From the NCBI RefSeq assembly GCF_017813245.1, contig NZ_JAGIQL010000001.1:90898-154897 (forward strand): a stretch of 64,000 nucleotides of DNA, written 5' to 3'. Below, piece by piece: positions 41,558 through 50,599 of the stretch (position 1 is the first letter of the stretch; each line of letters opens with the position of its first letter). A program made the translations under genes and the position numbers. The notes below the pieces were generated by a model. The model had not been told where the DNA came from. It made no database searches and saw only the letters and a list, made by a program, of their open reading frames with translations. Source of the DNA: Streptomyces montanisoli. Its GTDB lineage: Bacteria; Actinomycetota; Actinomycetes; Streptomycetales; Streptomycetaceae.

Positions 41558-42748
41558 ATGAGTACCAAGGACTTCGTCGAGAAGGACTACTACAAGGTTC
41601 TCGGCGTCCCCAAGGACGCCACAGAGGCCGAGATCAAGAAGGCGTACCGGAAGCTCGCCCGCGAGTTCCACCCGGACGCCAACAAGGGTGACGCCAAGGC
41701 CGAGGAGCGCTTCAAGGAGATCTCCGAGGCGAACGACATCCTGGGCGACGCGAAGCGGCGCAAGGAGTACGACGAGGCGCGCACGCTCTTCGGGAACGGC
41801 GGCTTCCGCCCCGGTCCCGGGGGCGGCGGCCCCGGCGGCGGCACGTTCAACTTCGACCTGGGCGACCTCTTCGGAGGCGCGGGCCAGGGCGGCGGCACCG
41901 GGACGCAGGGCGGCTTCGGCGGCGGTCTCGGGGACGTGTTCGGCGGGCTGTTCAACCGGGGCGGCACGAGCACGCGCACGCAGCCGCGCCGCGGCCAGGA
42001 CATCGAGTCCGAGGTGACGCTCAGCTTCACCGAGGCGGTCGACGGGGCCACGGTCCCGCTGCGGATGTCCAGCCAGGCGCCCTGCAAGGCGTGTTCCGGC
42101 ACCGGCGACAAGAACGGCACGCCCCGTGTGTGCCCGACGTGCGTCGGCACGGGACAGGTCTCGCGCGGCACCGGCGGCGGGTTCTCGCTCACCGACCCCT
42201 GCGTCGAGTGCAAGGGCCGCGGGCTCATCGCCCAGGACCCCTGCGACGTCTGCAAGGGCAGCGGGCGCGCCAAGTCGTCGCGTTCCATCCAGGTCCGCAT
42301 TCCGGCCGGCGTGTCCGACGGGCAGCGGATCAGGTTGCGCGGCAAGGGCACGCCCGGCGAGCGCGGCGGCCCCGCCGGTGACCTCTACGTCGTCGTGCAC
42401 GTGGGCTCGCACCCCGTGTTCGGCCGCAGGGGCGACAACCTCACGATCACCGTGCCCGTCACCTTCACGGAGGCGGCGCTGGGCGGCGAGGTGAGGGTGC
42501 CGACGCTCGGCGGGCCCCCGGTGAAGCTGAAGCTGCCGGCGGGCACGCCCAACGGGCGCACGATGCGCGCCCGCGGCAAGGGCGCCGTACGCAAGGACGG
42601 CACGCGCGGGGACCTGCTGGTGACGGTCGAGGTGGCCGTTCCGAAGGACCTGGGCACCCCCGCACGCGACGCGCTGGAGGCGTACCGGAAGGCGACCGCG
42701 GACGAGGACCCGCGGGCGGAGTTGTTCAAGGCCGCGAAGGGAGCGTGA
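41558..42748 (+). CDS. dnaJ: Chaperone protein DnaJ (DnaJ1 type)
   Basis: This 396-residue co-chaperone has an N-terminal J domain with the HPD motif (LAREFHPDANKGDAKAEERFKEISEA), a Gly/Phe-rich region, and four CxxCxGxG zinc motifs (CKACSGTGDKNG, CPTCVGTG, CVECKGRG, CDVCKGSG). The C-terminal substrate-binding domain follows. It stimulates DnaK's ATPase and delivers clients. It is 36 bases from grpE in the heat-shock operon. Confidence 0.97.
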   Translation: MSTKDFVEKDYYKVLGVPKDATEAEIKKAYRKLAREFHPDANKGDAKAEERFKEISEANDILGDAKRRKEYDEARTLFGNGGFRPGPGGGGPGGGTFNFDLGDLFGGAGQGGGTGTQGGFGGGLGDVFGGLFNRGGTSTRTQPRRGQDIESEVTLSFTEAVDGATVPLRMSSQAPCKACSGTGDKNGTPRVCPTCVGTGQVSRGTGGGFSLTDPCVECKGRGLIAQDPCDVCKGSGRAKSSRSIQVRIPAGVSDGQRIRLRGKGTPGERGGPAGDLYVVVHVGSHPVFGRRGDNLTITVPVTFTEAALGGEVRVPTLGGPPVKLKLPAGTPNGRTMRARGKGAVRKDGTRGDLLVTVEVAVPKDLGTPARDALEAYRKATADEDPRAELFKAAKGA

Positions 42749-42752
42749 CGTC

Positions 42753-43229
42753 ATGGACAGGGACGGCGGCGGCGCCCGGCGCCGTGCGTCTGCCGCGTTC
42801 GGCAGGGCGTACGAGCTGACGGAGGAGACCCCGGTCTACGTCATCTCGGTGGCGGCCCAGCTGTCCGGGCTGCACCCCCAGACGCTCCGGCAGTACGACC
42901 GACTCGGCCTGGTCTCCCCTGACCGCACGGCCGGGCGCGGCAGACGCTACTCGGCGCGGGACATCCAGCTGCTGAGGCAGGTGCAGCAGCTGTCCCAGGA
43001 CGAGGGCATCAACCTCGCCGGCATCAAGCGGATCATCGAGCTGGAGAACCAGGTCGCCGCGTTGCAGTCGAGGGTCGCGGAGCTGTCGGCCGCGGTCGAG
43101 GGCGCGGCGGCGGCCATGCGCCAGCGCGAGGCCCAGGTGCACGCGTCGTACCGGCGCGACCTGGTGCCGTACGAGGACGTGCGGCAGGCGAGCGCGCTGG
43201 TGGTCTGGAGACCGGCGCGCCCGGAGTGA
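42753..43229 (+). CDS. hspR: Heat-shock repressor HspR (MerR family)
   Basis: This 158-residue repressor has a MerR-type winged helix in residues about 25-75 (YVISVAAQLSGLHPQTLRQYDRLGLVSPDR, RYSARDIQLLRQVQQLSQDEGINLAGIKRIIELE). A leucine-rich coiled coil follows. It binds HAIR sites upstream of dnaK and clpB, both visible here. It starts four bases after dnaJ, closing the operon, and is followed by a terminator. Confidence 0.95.
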   Translation: MDRDGGGARRRASAAFGRAYELTEETPVYVISVAAQLSGLHPQTLRQYDRLGLVSPDRTAGRGRRYSARDIQLLRQVQQLSQDEGINLAGIKRIIELENQVAALQSRVAELSAAVEGAAAAMRQREAQVHASYRRDLVPYEDVRQASALVVWRPARPE

Positions 43230-43247
43230 GCGAAGCGAGCGATGGCC

Positions 43248-43283
43248 GAGGGGCCGGTACGCCTGTGGGCGCACCGGCCCCTC
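43248..43283. terminator. Terminator after the dnaK operon
   Basis: GAGGGGCCGGTACGC pairs with GCGCACCGGCCCCTC with one mismatch and a short loop. It separates hspR from the convergent LuxR gene. Confidence 0.8.
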
Positions 43284-43313
43284 ACTCGTGTCCGGGGGCC
43301 GCGGCGGGCTCCG

Positions 43314-44285
43314 CTAGCCGAGCTCGCGCTCCGGGCTGGTCGCCCACCAGTGGGCGAGCTGGTAGACGGTGCGGAACCCGAGGCGGGTGCGCAGGTCGGT
43401 GAGGTGCGCGTTGATGGTGCGCGCGCTGTAGCCGAGTGCCTTGGCGATCTGCTGCTGGTCGTGCCCCACGCACAGCTCGCGCAGGATGGCGCGCTGCAGC
43501 GGCGTGGTGACGACGTCCTCGTCGGCGGGCGCGGGGTTGAACCAGTCGTCGGCGCGGTTCCACTGCTGCTCGAACACGTCGGCGAGGAAGGCGCACACGG
43601 CGGGGTCCCGCACCTGCCAGGCGCCCTCCTTGGCGGCGCGTCCGTTGAGCCTGTCGACGAGGAACGCGGACTTCCGGTCGATGATGACCATGAGGAGGAA
43701 CGGGCCGGCGAGCGTGCGGAAGCGGCCGCCCTTGGGCGCGATGACACGCACACGGTCGTGCACGGCCTGATTCGCCTTGCTGCTCACGTGGTAGAGCGTG
43801 TGCAGCGCTATGCCGCGGGCAAGCAGGAGCGCGTCCCTGTCCTCGGCGACGGAGAGCGTGCGAGGCGCGCGGTACCCGGGCTGCGCGCACAGCACCTCGC
43901 TCTCGGCCGTGTCGCACGCGGTGCTGATCGCGCGGTTCACGGCGTCCTGCCCGGAGATGAAGGCCACGACCGAGGCCCGGCCCCGATCGGGTGCCGGCTG
44001 CCGTCCACGCAGGTCGTCCAGGACGGCGGGAAGTTCGGAGTAGAGCCGCACGGAGCGGTCCAGCGCCTTCTTCACGGAGGCGTGCAGTCGCTGTTCGACG
44101 TGCTCCATGCCCACCACGGACACCAGGCCGCTGATGGGGTCGCGCAGCGCCAGGCCGCGGGCCTCAAGGTCCGCCAGCCCGGGAGTGCCGGGGTCGGCGC
44201 TCTGCCCGGCCGCAAGCCGGGCATAGAGTTCGCGGGCCTCCGCCGGGAGCAGCGAGTCGTCGTCGTGCCGAACCTCTTCCGTCAT
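43314..44285 (-). CDS. LuxR-family regulator with PLD-like sensor region
   Basis: This 323-residue protein has a C-terminal LuxR HTH (TPLQRAILRELCVGHDQQQIAKALGYSARTINAHLTDLRTRLG). The middle region (QDAVNRAISTACDTAESEVLCAQPGYR and HTLYHVSSKANQAVHDRVRVIAPKGGRFRTLAGPFLLMVIIDRKSAFL) resembles PLD/TrmB-like effector-binding domains. ATG 44285 with GAGGA five bases upstream is preferred over 44291 and longer frames. It is a diverged paralogue of the next gene on the same strand. Both lie beside the six-repeat secreted peptide gene, so they may respond to it; this is inference. Confidence 0.75.
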   Translation of the reverse strand: MTEEVRHDDDSLLPAEARELYARLAAGQSADPGTPGLADLEARGLALRDPISGLVSVVGMEHVEQRLHASVKKALDRSVRLYSELPAVLDDLRGRQPAPDRGRASVVAFISGQDAVNRAISTACDTAESEVLCAQPGYRAPRTLSVAEDRDALLLARGIALHTLYHVSSKANQAVHDRVRVIAPKGGRFRTLAGPFLLMVIIDRKSAFLVDRLNGRAAKEGAWQVRDPAVCAFLADVFEQQWNRADDWFNPAPADEDVVTTPLQRAILRELCVGHDQQQIAKALGYSARTINAHLTDLRTRLGFRTVYQLAHWWATSPERELG

Positions 44286-44415
44286 TCCCATCCTCAAGAA
44301 CCGGAACTTCCGACGTACGTAGCGCGCGGCACATTGTCGGCCGGCCGACGATCCGCGAGGGTATCCCTTCGTGGATACGGCCGGGCCGCGCCCCCTCACA
44401 TCAGCGGCGCCATCC

Positions 44416-45399
44416 TCAGTCCCTCTCCCCCAGAATTCCGGACTGCGCTATGAGAAAACCGAGTTGAGCGCGGCTGCCGCTGCCTAGTGCGGCGGCGAGC
44501 TTGGCGATGTGCGCGCGGCAGGTACGGACGTTCATGCCAAGGCGGCGCGCTATGGCCTCGTCGACGAGTCCCTCGACGAGCAGTTTGGCGATGGAGCGCT
44601 GCACTTCGGTGATGCCCTCGGCGTCCGGGGCCGCGGAGAGCGGCTGGACCAGGGGAGTCGCACGCTGCCACAGATGGTCGAAGATCTTGGTGAGGTAGGA
44701 CACGAGACCGGGGTGGCGCAGTTCGAGCGCGGCACCGTCGTCGTCGCGTGCCGGGATGAAGGCCACCACGTCGTCGCAGATGATCAGCCGCTCTATGAGC
44801 TGCTCCATCGTCCGTATCTCCATCTTGGCGCCGGCCAGATGGTCGATGTAGGCGAAGGTGTTCTGGCTGTAGCGGACGGTGTGCTGGTAGAGCGTGCGCA
44901 TGCTTATCCCGCGGTCTATCAGGGGTTTGCTGCGCGTGATGGCCTGACTCAGCAGGTGTTCAGGACGGCCGCCCCCCGGCTGGACCGTCAGAACCTCCTT
45001 CTTGAGCTCCGTGGTGGCGACGTCGAGAGCCGCGTTGATGCGGTGGGACCCCTCCAGCACGGTGATGGCGTGGATACTGGGCGGCGCCTGCGCGCTGATC
45101 GCCATGAACTCGTCGAAAGACGTGGTGAGGTCGACGGACTGGCGGCGCTGCTCCTGGATCTCCCGCTCGATCGGGTGCAGCCGCTGCGCCAGGGCGATGG
45201 ACGGTGCGACGGGGCGCAGCCAGTCCGGATCGTCCGGATCAGGGTGCAGTAGGGCGAAATCCACCAGGCACGGGGCTGTCTCGATTTCGCGTTTCGCTAT
45301 GCGGCCGGCACGGAGCGCGGCCGCGTACAACTGCTTACCTTCAGCGCACAGATCTGTCAGAGAGTGATGATGTGTCTGTTCTGTGCCACTCATCCCCAT
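44416..45399 (-). CDS. LuxR-family regulator next to repeat-peptide gene
   Basis: This 327-residue paralogue of the preceding protein has a C-terminal LuxR HTH (EVQRSIAKLLVEGLVDEAIARRLGMNVRTCRAHIAKLAAALG). The central ligand-domain-like part (INAALDVATTELKKEVLTVQPGGGRPEHLLSQAI and LYQHTVRYSQNTFAYIDHLAGAKMEIRTMEQLIERLIICDDVVAFIPARDD) resembles the PLD-like region of TrmB-type regulators. An N-terminal helical region precedes. The start is ATG 45399 (GAGGGG about ten bases before). It is divergent from the repeat-peptide gene across 129 bases, the best position for a direct regulator of it. Confidence 0.75.
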   Translation of the reverse strand: MGMSGTEQTHHHSLTDLCAEGKQLYAAALRAGRIAKREIETAPCLVDFALLHPDPDDPDWLRPVAPSIALAQRLHPIEREIQEQRRQSVDLTTSFDEFMAISAQAPPSIHAITVLEGSHRINAALDVATTELKKEVLTVQPGGGRPEHLLSQAITRSKPLIDRGISMRTLYQHTVRYSQNTFAYIDHLAGAKMEIRTMEQLIERLIICDDVVAFIPARDDDGAALELRHPGLVSYLTKIFDHLWQRATPLVQPLSAAPDAEGITEVQRSIAKLLVEGLVDEAIARRLGMNVRTCRAHIAKLAAALGSGSRAQLGFLIAQSGILGERD

Positions 45400-45528
45400 T
45401 TATCCACCCCTCAGGTTGCTGAACCTGCAGGAACATGATGCCTCGCCGGTGTGGCGCTGAGGTCCTGGCGTGGGTCATTGTCGTTGTCAACGGGGAAGAG
45501 ATTCCATCAAGTGAGGACGAAGCCGACG

Positions 45529-46014
45529 ATGAAGAAGAGATTGCTTCGCTCGATGCTTGCGGCGGCGTTCGCGATCCCGTTGGCGTTCGGAACCGTCGCC
45601 GCCTCGGGCTTCGGGTCGGGGGATGCGCCGGCTGCCGCGAACGCGACGTCCGGGTACGCCGGAACGAATGCGCACCAGGCGGTCCCCGCTGACATCAGCT
45701 GGCCCGCGGCCGGCGCGCACGGTCCGGCGATCGTGCCCGCTGACATCAGCTGGCCCGCGGTCGGCGCGCATGGCCCTGCGGTCACGCCCGCCGACATCAG
45801 CTGGCCCGCGGCCGGCGCGCACGGTCCGGCGATCGTGCCCGCTGACCTCAGCTGGCCCGCGGCTGCTTCGCGCGGTCCGGCGGTCACCCCCGCCGACATC
45901 AGCTGGCCGGTCGCCCCGGTGAACGGGCCGACACCGGCCACGCCCGCGGACATCAGCTGGCCCGCCGCCTCCAACGGCGCCCCCACGAGCACCACGTCGG
46001 TCTTCGAGGCATGA
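45529..46014 (+). CDS. Secreted protein with six PADISWP repeats (candidate pro-peptide)
   Basis: This 161-residue protein has a signal peptide (MKKRLLRSMLAAAFAIPLAFGTVAASG, likely cleavage near residue 26-35). It is followed by six repeats of about 17 residues, each beginning PADISWP (one PADLSWP) and ending G-P-A-I/V-V/T or variants. ATG 45529 has GAGGA eleven bases upstream. The gene overlaps the next by ATGA. I do not recognise the family. Repeat polypeptides with identical units between constant flanks resemble multi-copy peptide precursors, such as pheromones or RiPPs, although structural repeats are possible. LuxR-type regulators lie next to it, and a hairpin terminator closes the operon. 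Confidence 0.75.
   Translation: MKKRLLRSMLAAAFAIPLAFGTVAASGFGSGDAPAAANATSGYAGTNAHQAVPADISWPAAGAHGPAIVPADISWPAVGAHGPAVTPADISWPAAGAHGPAIVPADLSWPAAASRGPAVTPADISWPVAPVNGPTPATPADISWPAASNGAPTSTTSVFEA
45685..45963 (+). repeat. Six in-frame 51-54 bp units encoding PADISWP
   Basis: Units begin at 45685, 45736, 45787, 45838, 45889 and 45943, each starting with a Pro-Ala-Asp-Ile/Leu-Ser-Trp-Pro codon block. Units 1 and 3 are nearly identical in DNA, suggesting recent duplication. Confidence 0.85.
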
Positions 46015-46331
46015 CAACGCCGGCGGACGACGCGAGTCTCCGGCGTGAGATGGCCGCGGCCTACCGTTCCGGGTGGCACTTCGTCGATCTCGTGTCCGCG
46101 ATTCCGCGGCGCGGGGACTCGGTGAGGGTCACGTTGTTCGGTGAGCCCGTGCTCGTCGTGCGCGAGGAGGACGACGACGTCCGTGCGTACCGCTGCCTGC
46201 GCCGCCCCCACGGCGCGCCGCAGCTGGTCCGATGCTGCATCAGGTATGACATGATTTTTGTTAATCTGGAGCGGCGGGACCATGAGCTGGTAGCTCCACA
46301 ACCCCATACAGCCACCCCCCGCAGTGCCTGA
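46011..46331 (+). CDS. Small protein with degenerate Rieske-like region
   Basis: This 106-residue cytoplasmic protein overlaps the repeat-peptide gene by ATGA. The central part VRVTLFGEPVLVVREEDDDVRAYRCLRRPHG...LVRCCIRYDMIFVNL resembles the start of a Rieske 2Fe-2S domain (GEPVLVVR, then Cys/His positions). The usual C-x-H...C-x2-H ligands are incomplete (CLRRPHG and CC). It may bind metal in another way, or be a structural relic. The tight coupling suggests it acts on or with the secreted repeat peptide. Its family is not firmly recognised. Confidence 0.55.
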   Translation: MTTPADDASLRREMAAAYRSGWHFVDLVSAIPRRGDSVRVTLFGEPVLVVREEDDDVRAYRCLRRPHGAPQLVRCCIRYDMIFVNLERRDHELVAPQPHTATPRSA

Positions 46332-46373
46332 GCGATTCCCCCGTCGTAACAAGTCGCTCAGGCGCTTCCCCCA

Positions 46374-46418
46374 CACAACGGCGCCATCGTGGACCTGAAA
46401 CGCGATGGCGCCGTTGTG
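46374..46418. terminator. Terminator after repeat-peptide operon
   Basis: The 16-bp perfect stem has arms CACAACGGCGCCATCG and CGATGGCGCCGTTGTG and a 13-base loop. It lies between the small Rieske-like gene and the convergent PPOX gene. Confidence 0.85.
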
Positions 46419-46484
46419 CTGCCCGCGTGCCGGCGCCGGGCGCACGCGGCGCCGCGCGCGGGCGCGTCAGGCGCGGCGACCGCG

Positions 46485-46892
46485 TCAGGCGCGGCCCATG
46501 GCCCGGTCGACGGCTATCTCGATGACCACGCGCTCCGGGTTCTCCCGCGGCGGGCGCCCGTAGCGCTCCTCGTGCCGGCGCTCCGCGTCGGCGACCACGT
46601 CGGGCTCCGTGCGCACGCGCGCCCGGCCCTCCAGCGTCGCCCAGCGCCCCCTCGACACCTGGCAGACCGCGACACGCGCGCCGCCGGGCTCCTCCGCCGC
46701 CAGGACGTTCGCGGCCTTCCTGCTGTGCTTCGACGTGATCACGCGCGCGACGCCCGCCTCCGGGTCGTACGTGACGCACACGGGCACCACGTGCGGCGAG
46801 CCGTCCGGGCGGTGCGTGGTGAGCGTGCAGATGTGGTGTTCGCGCCAGAACGCGAGGTACTCGGGGTGCGGCGCGCGCACGTCGATCGTCAT
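46485..46892 (-). CDS. Pyridoxamine 5'-phosphate oxidase-family protein (FMN/F420-binding-like)
   Basis: This 135-residue split-barrel protein has [35 protein letters not shown], typical of F420- or FMN-dependent PPOX-like enzymes, followed by [35 protein letters not shown]. The cofactor cannot be decided from sequence. Its ATG at 46892 lies near the clpB HAIR on the other strand. It is an ordinary chromosomal gene next to clpB. Confidence 0.75.
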   Translation of the reverse strand: MTIDVRAPHPEYLAFWREHHICTLTTHRPDGSPHVVPVCVTYDPEAGVARVITSKHSRKAANVLAAEEPGGARVAVCQVSRGRWATLEGRARVRTEPDVVADAERRHEERYGRPPRENPERVVIEIAVDRAMGRA

Positions 46893-46938
46893 GCGTCAGA
46901 GCTTAGAAGCCGGTCCCGGGTCGTGGTCCCGTTTTCGA

Positions 46939-46959
46939 GTTGAGTGGACTAGACTCAAC
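46939..46959. promoter_or_regulatory. HAIR operator for HspR upstream of clpB
   Basis: GTTGAGT-N7-ACTCAAC is a perfect inverted repeat matching the HspR consensus, 52 bases before the clpB start. clpB is thus in the HspR regulon with dnaK. Confidence 0.92.
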
Positions 46960-47010
46960 TTTACGCACGTTCTCATCGTCAGAGTTTGGGAACAGGAGGA
47001 GAGAGCGCAC

Positions 47011-49695
47011 GTGGACGCCGAGCTGACCAACAGGAGCCGGGAAGCGATCAGTGCCGCGAGCAACAGTGCCGTGGCCGCGGGACACCCCGATCTGACCCCC
47101 GCGCATCTCCTGCTCGCGCTGCTGGCCGGGCAGGACAACGAGAACGTCACTGACCTGCTGTCCGCCGTGGAGGCCGATCTGGCCGCCGTCAGGTCGGGCG
47201 CCGAGCAACTGCTCGCGGGGCTGCCGAGCGTCGCCGGGTCCACCGTGGCGCCGCCGCAGGCCAACCGCGACCTGCTCGCCGTGATCGCCGACGCCACGCA
47301 GCGCGCACGCGACCTCGGCGACGAGTACGTGTCGACGGAGCACCTGCTCATCGGCATCGCCGCCAAGGGCGGACAGGCCGGTGAGGTGCTGGCCGGGCAA
47401 GGGGCCACGGCCAGGAAGCTTGTCGACGCCTTCGAGAAGGCAAGAGGGGGACGCCGGGTGACGACGCCCGATCCGGAGGGCAACTACAAGGCGCTGGAGA
47501 AGTTCGGCACGGACTTCACGGCGGCCGCACGCGAGGGCAGGCTCGACCCGGTCATCGGCCGGGACCACGAGATCCGGCGCGTCGTGCAGGTACTGTCCCG
47601 CCGCACGAAGAACAACCCGGTGCTCATCGGCGAGCCCGGCGTCGGCAAGACCGCCGTCGTCGAGGGCCTCGCCCAGCGCATCGACAAGGGCGACGTGCCC
47701 GAGTCGCTGAAGAACAAGCGGCTCATCGCGCTCGACCTCGGCGCGATGGTCGCCGGCGCGAAGTACCGCGGCGAGTTCGAGGAGCGCCTGAAGACCGTGC
47801 TGTCCGAGATCAAGGACAGCGACGGGCAGATCATCACGTTCATCGACGAGCTGCACACCGTCGTCGGCGCGGGCGCCGGCGGCGACTCCGCCATGGACGC
47901 CGGCAACATGCTCAAGCCGATGCTCGCGCGCGGCGAGCTGCGGATGGTCGGCGCGACGACGCTCGACGAGTACCGCGAGCACATCGAGAAGGACGCGGCC
48001 CTGGAGCGCCGCTTCCAGCAGGTGCTGGTCGCCGAGCCGTCCGTCGAGGACTCCATCGCGATCCTGCGCGGCCTCAAGGGACGCTACGAGGCGCACCACA
48101 AGGTGCAGATCGCGGACGCCGCCCTGGTGGCCGCCGCGACCCTGTCCGACCGCTACATCACGTCGCGCTTCCTGCCCGACAAGGCCATCGACCTCGTCGA
48201 CGAGGCCGCGTCCCGGCTGCGCATGGAGATCGACTCCTCGCCCGTCGAGATCGACGAGCTGCAGCGCGTCGTCGACCGGCTCTCCATGGAGGAGCTGGCC
48301 CTGCGCAACGAGTCGGACCCCGGCTCCGTGCAGCGCCTCGAAAAGCTCCGCCGCGACCTGGAGAACCGCAAGGAGGAGCTGCGCGGTCTGACCGCGCGGT
48401 GGGAGAAGGAGAAGAAGGGCCTGAACAGGGTCGGTGAGCTCAAGGAGCGCATCGACGAGCTGCACGGCCAGGCCGAGCGCGCCCAGCGCGACGGCGACTT
48501 CGACACCGCCTCCAAGCTCCTCTACGGGGAGATCCCCGCGGTGGAGCAGGAGCTGCGCGAGGCCTCCGCCGAGGAGGAGCAGGAGAGCGACGAGAACAAG
48601 AACACCATGGTCAAGGAGGAGGTCGGCCCCGACGACATCGCCGACGTCGTCGCCTCCTGGACGGGCATTCCCGCCGGCCGGCTGCTGGAGGGCGAGACGC
48701 AGAAGCTGCTGCGCATGGAGGAGGAGCTCGGCAGGCGGCTGATCGGCCAGTCCGAGGCCGTGCGCGCGGTGTCCGACGCCGTGCGGCGCACGCGCGCGGG
48801 CATCTCGGACCCCGACCGTCCGACCGGCTCGTTCCTCTTCCTCGGCCCCACCGGCGTCGGCAAGACCGAGCTGGCGCGCGCGCTCGCCGACTTCCTCTTC
48901 GACGATGAGCGGGCCATGATCCGCGTCGACATGAGCGAGTACGGCGAGAAGCACTCGGTGGCGCGGCTCGTCGGGGCGCCCCCCGGCTACGTCGGCTACG
49001 AGGAGGGCGGCCAGCTCACCGAGGCGGTGCGCAGGCGCCCGTACTCGGTGGTGCTGCTCGACGAGGTCGAGAAGGCCCACCCCGAGGTCTTCGACGTGCT
49101 GCTCCAGGTGCTCGACGACGGGCGGCTGACCGACGGTCAGGGCCGTACGGTCGACTTCCGCAACACCATCCTGGTGCTGACGTCGAACCTCGGCAGCCAG
49201 TACCTGGTGGAGACGGGCACCTCGCAGGAGCAGAAGCGTGAGCAGGTCCTCGGGGTCGTGCGGTCCTCCTTCAAGCCGGAGTTCCTCAACCGCCTCGACG
49301 ACATGGTGGTCTTCTCCGCCCTGTCGCGCGACGAGCTGGCGCGCATCGCCGGGCTCCAGGTCGGGCGCCTCGCGAAGCGGCTCGCCGAGCGCAGGCTGAC
49401 GCTCGACGTCACGCCCGCGGCGCTCGACTGGCTGGCGGACGAGGGCAACGACCCGGCGTACGGGGCGCGGCCGCTGCGGCGGCTGGTGCAGACGGCGATC
49501 GGCGACCGGCTCGCGAAGGAGATCCTCGCGGGCGAGGTCAAGGACGGCGACACGGTACGCGTCGACCGCTTCGGCGACGGCCTGATCGTGGGCCGGACGG
49601 ACGGCTCGGACAGCTCGGACGGTTCCGACGGCTCGGACGGCTCGGACGGTTCCGACGGCTCGGACGCGGTGGACGCGGTGGAGGACGTCCGGTAG
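47011..49695 (+). CDS. clpB: Chaperone ClpB (Hsp100 disaggregase)
   Basis: This is an 894-residue AAA+ hexamer that rescues aggregated protein with DnaK. The N-terminal Clp_N domain has two repeats ([30 protein letters not shown]...). AAA-1 has Walker [18 protein letters not shown] near residue 210. The middle coiled-coil domain is at about 400-520, and AAA-2 has [19 protein letters not shown] near 610. The GTG start at 47011 has AGGAGGAG about nine bases upstream. The C-terminal tail carries repeated SDG units ([10 protein letters not shown]), unusual for the family. It is controlled by the HAIR at 46939. Confidence 0.97.
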   Translation: MDAELTNRSREAISAASNSAVAAGHPDLTPAHLLLALLAGQDNENVTDLLSAVEADLAAVRSGAEQLLAGLPSVAGSTVAPPQANRDLLAVIADATQRARDLGDEYVSTEHLLIGIAAKGGQAGEVLAGQGATARKLVDAFEKARGGRRVTTPDPEGNYKALEKFGTDFTAAAREGRLDPVIGRDHEIRRVVQVLSRRTKNNPVLIGEPGVGKTAVVEGLAQRIDKGDVPESLKNKRLIALDLGAMVAGAKYRGEFEERLKTVLSEIKDSDGQIITFIDELHTVVGAGAGGDSAMDAGNMLKPMLARGELRMVGATTLDEYREHIEKDAALERRFQQVLVAEPSVEDSIAILRGLKGRYEAHHKVQIADAALVAAATLSDRYITSRFLPDKAIDLVDEAASRLRMEIDSSPVEIDELQRVVDRLSMEELALRNESDPGSVQRLEKLRRDLENRKEELRGLTARWEKEKKGLNRVGELKERIDELHGQAERAQRDGDFDTASKLLYGEIPAVEQELREASAEEEQESDENKNTMVKEEVGPDDIADVVASWTGIPAGRLLEGETQKLLRMEEELGRRLIGQSEAVRAVSDAVRRTRAGISDPDRPTGSFLFLGPTGVGKTELARALADFLFDDERAMIRVDMSEYGEKHSVARLVGAPPGYVGYEEGGQLTEAVRRRPYSVVLLDEVEKAHPEVFDVLLQVLDDGRLTDGQGRTVDFRNTILVLTSNLGSQYLVETGTSQEQKREQVLGVVRSSFKPEFLNRLDDMVVFSALSRDELARIAGLQVGRLAKRLAERRLTLDVTPAALDWLADEGNDPAYGARPLRRLVQTAIGDRLAKEILAGEVKDGDTVRVDRFGDGLIVGRTDGSDSSDGSDGSDGSDGSDGSDAVDAVEDVR

Positions 49696-49761
49696 GCCGG
49701 GGACGACGGGGACGCCGCGCCCGACGGCGGCGCGGAGCGCCCGGCCAAGACGCTGTAGACG

Positions 49762-49795
49762 CGCGACGCGCGGGGTACCCGCCCCGCGCGTCGCG
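49762..49795. terminator. Terminator after clpB
   Basis: The perfect 14-bp stem CGCGACGCGCGGGG / CCCCGCGCGTCGCG has a six-base loop. Confidence 0.9.
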
Positions 49796-49938
49796 TAAGG
49801 CGGCGCACGCTGGGCAGGCGAAGGGTCCGGCGTCAGTAGTGACGGACGGGAAAACGCCCGGCGCCCCGTCCACCTGGCTTGCCACTTCCCGGGCCTGATG
49901 AGGGAGGATGGCGGGATCCGTACGAAGGGAAGAACACG

Positions 49939-50472
49939 GTGAGCATCGATCCGTCCGCGATTCCGAATTTCGGGGGGCGCCCCGAGCCCGAGGAGGGTCC
50001 TGCGGGGCCGGCTCCCGTCGTCGTCCCCGACCAGGACCTGGTCAAGCAGCTCCTCGACCAGATGGAGCTGAAGTACGTCGTCGACGACGAGGGCGACCTC
50101 GCGGCGCCGTGGGAGGAATTCCGCACGTACTTCATGTTCCGCGGCGACGAGGAGCAGCAGGTCTTCTCCGTGCGCACGTTCTACGACCGCCCGCACGGGG
50201 TCGACGACAAGCTGCGGATCCTCGAGCTGATCGACGACTGGAACAGGCGCACCCTGTGGCCGAAGGTCTACAGCCACGTGCACGAGGAGGAAGAGGGCCC
50301 GCCGACCGTCCGCCTGATCGGCGAGGCGCAGATGCTGATCGGCACGGGCGTGGGTCTCGACCACTTCGTGTCGTCGACGGTCAGCTGGGTGCGCGCGTCG
50401 ATCGAGTTCGACAAGTGGCTCGTCGAGCAGCTGGGTCTCGAACCCGGCGACGAGAAGCCCGAGGACGCGTAG
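49939..50472 (+). CDS. YbjN-domain protein
   Basis: This is a protein of about 177 residues. The sequence DLVKQLLDQMELKYVVDDEGDLAAPWEEFRTYFMFRGDEEQQVFSVRTFYDRPHGVDDKLRILELIDDWNRRTLWPKVYSH is a YbjN domain, related to type III secretion chaperone-like folds and common in Actinobacteria. It is soluble, with an acidic N-terminal tail. The GTG start at 49939 follows GAAGGG. It is a core chromosomal gene of unknown role. Confidence 0.85.
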   Translation: MSIDPSAIPNFGGRPEPEEGPAGPAPVVVPDQDLVKQLLDQMELKYVVDDEGDLAAPWEEFRTYFMFRGDEEQQVFSVRTFYDRPHGVDDKLRILELIDDWNRRTLWPKVYSHVHEEEEGPPTVRLIGEAQMLIGTGVGLDHFVSSTVSWVRASIEFDKWLVEQLGLEPGDEKPEDA

Positions 50473-50494
50473 GGCGCGTCCGCTCGCACGTCGG

Positions 50495-50523
50495 GCCCCT
50501 GTCACCCGCGCGGTGACGGGGGC
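50495..50523. terminator. Terminator after YbjN gene
   Basis: GCCCCTGTCACC pairs with GGTGACGGGGGC around a short loop. Confidence 0.75.
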
Positions 50524-50599
50524 CGCGCCGTGCCCGCCGGCCTTGAGGGCCGCGCCCGCATGCCCGTGCCTATGGGACCTCTCGCCGGCACGGATCGAC

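Noticed and set aside
38883..42754. Long minus-strand frames opposite dnaK-grpE-dnaJ
   Set aside because: They are antisense shadows of a conserved operon.
45685..45963. 51-bp repeats considered as a CRISPR array
   Set aside because: The units are in frame, lack unique spacers and encode PADISWP; no cas genes are nearby.
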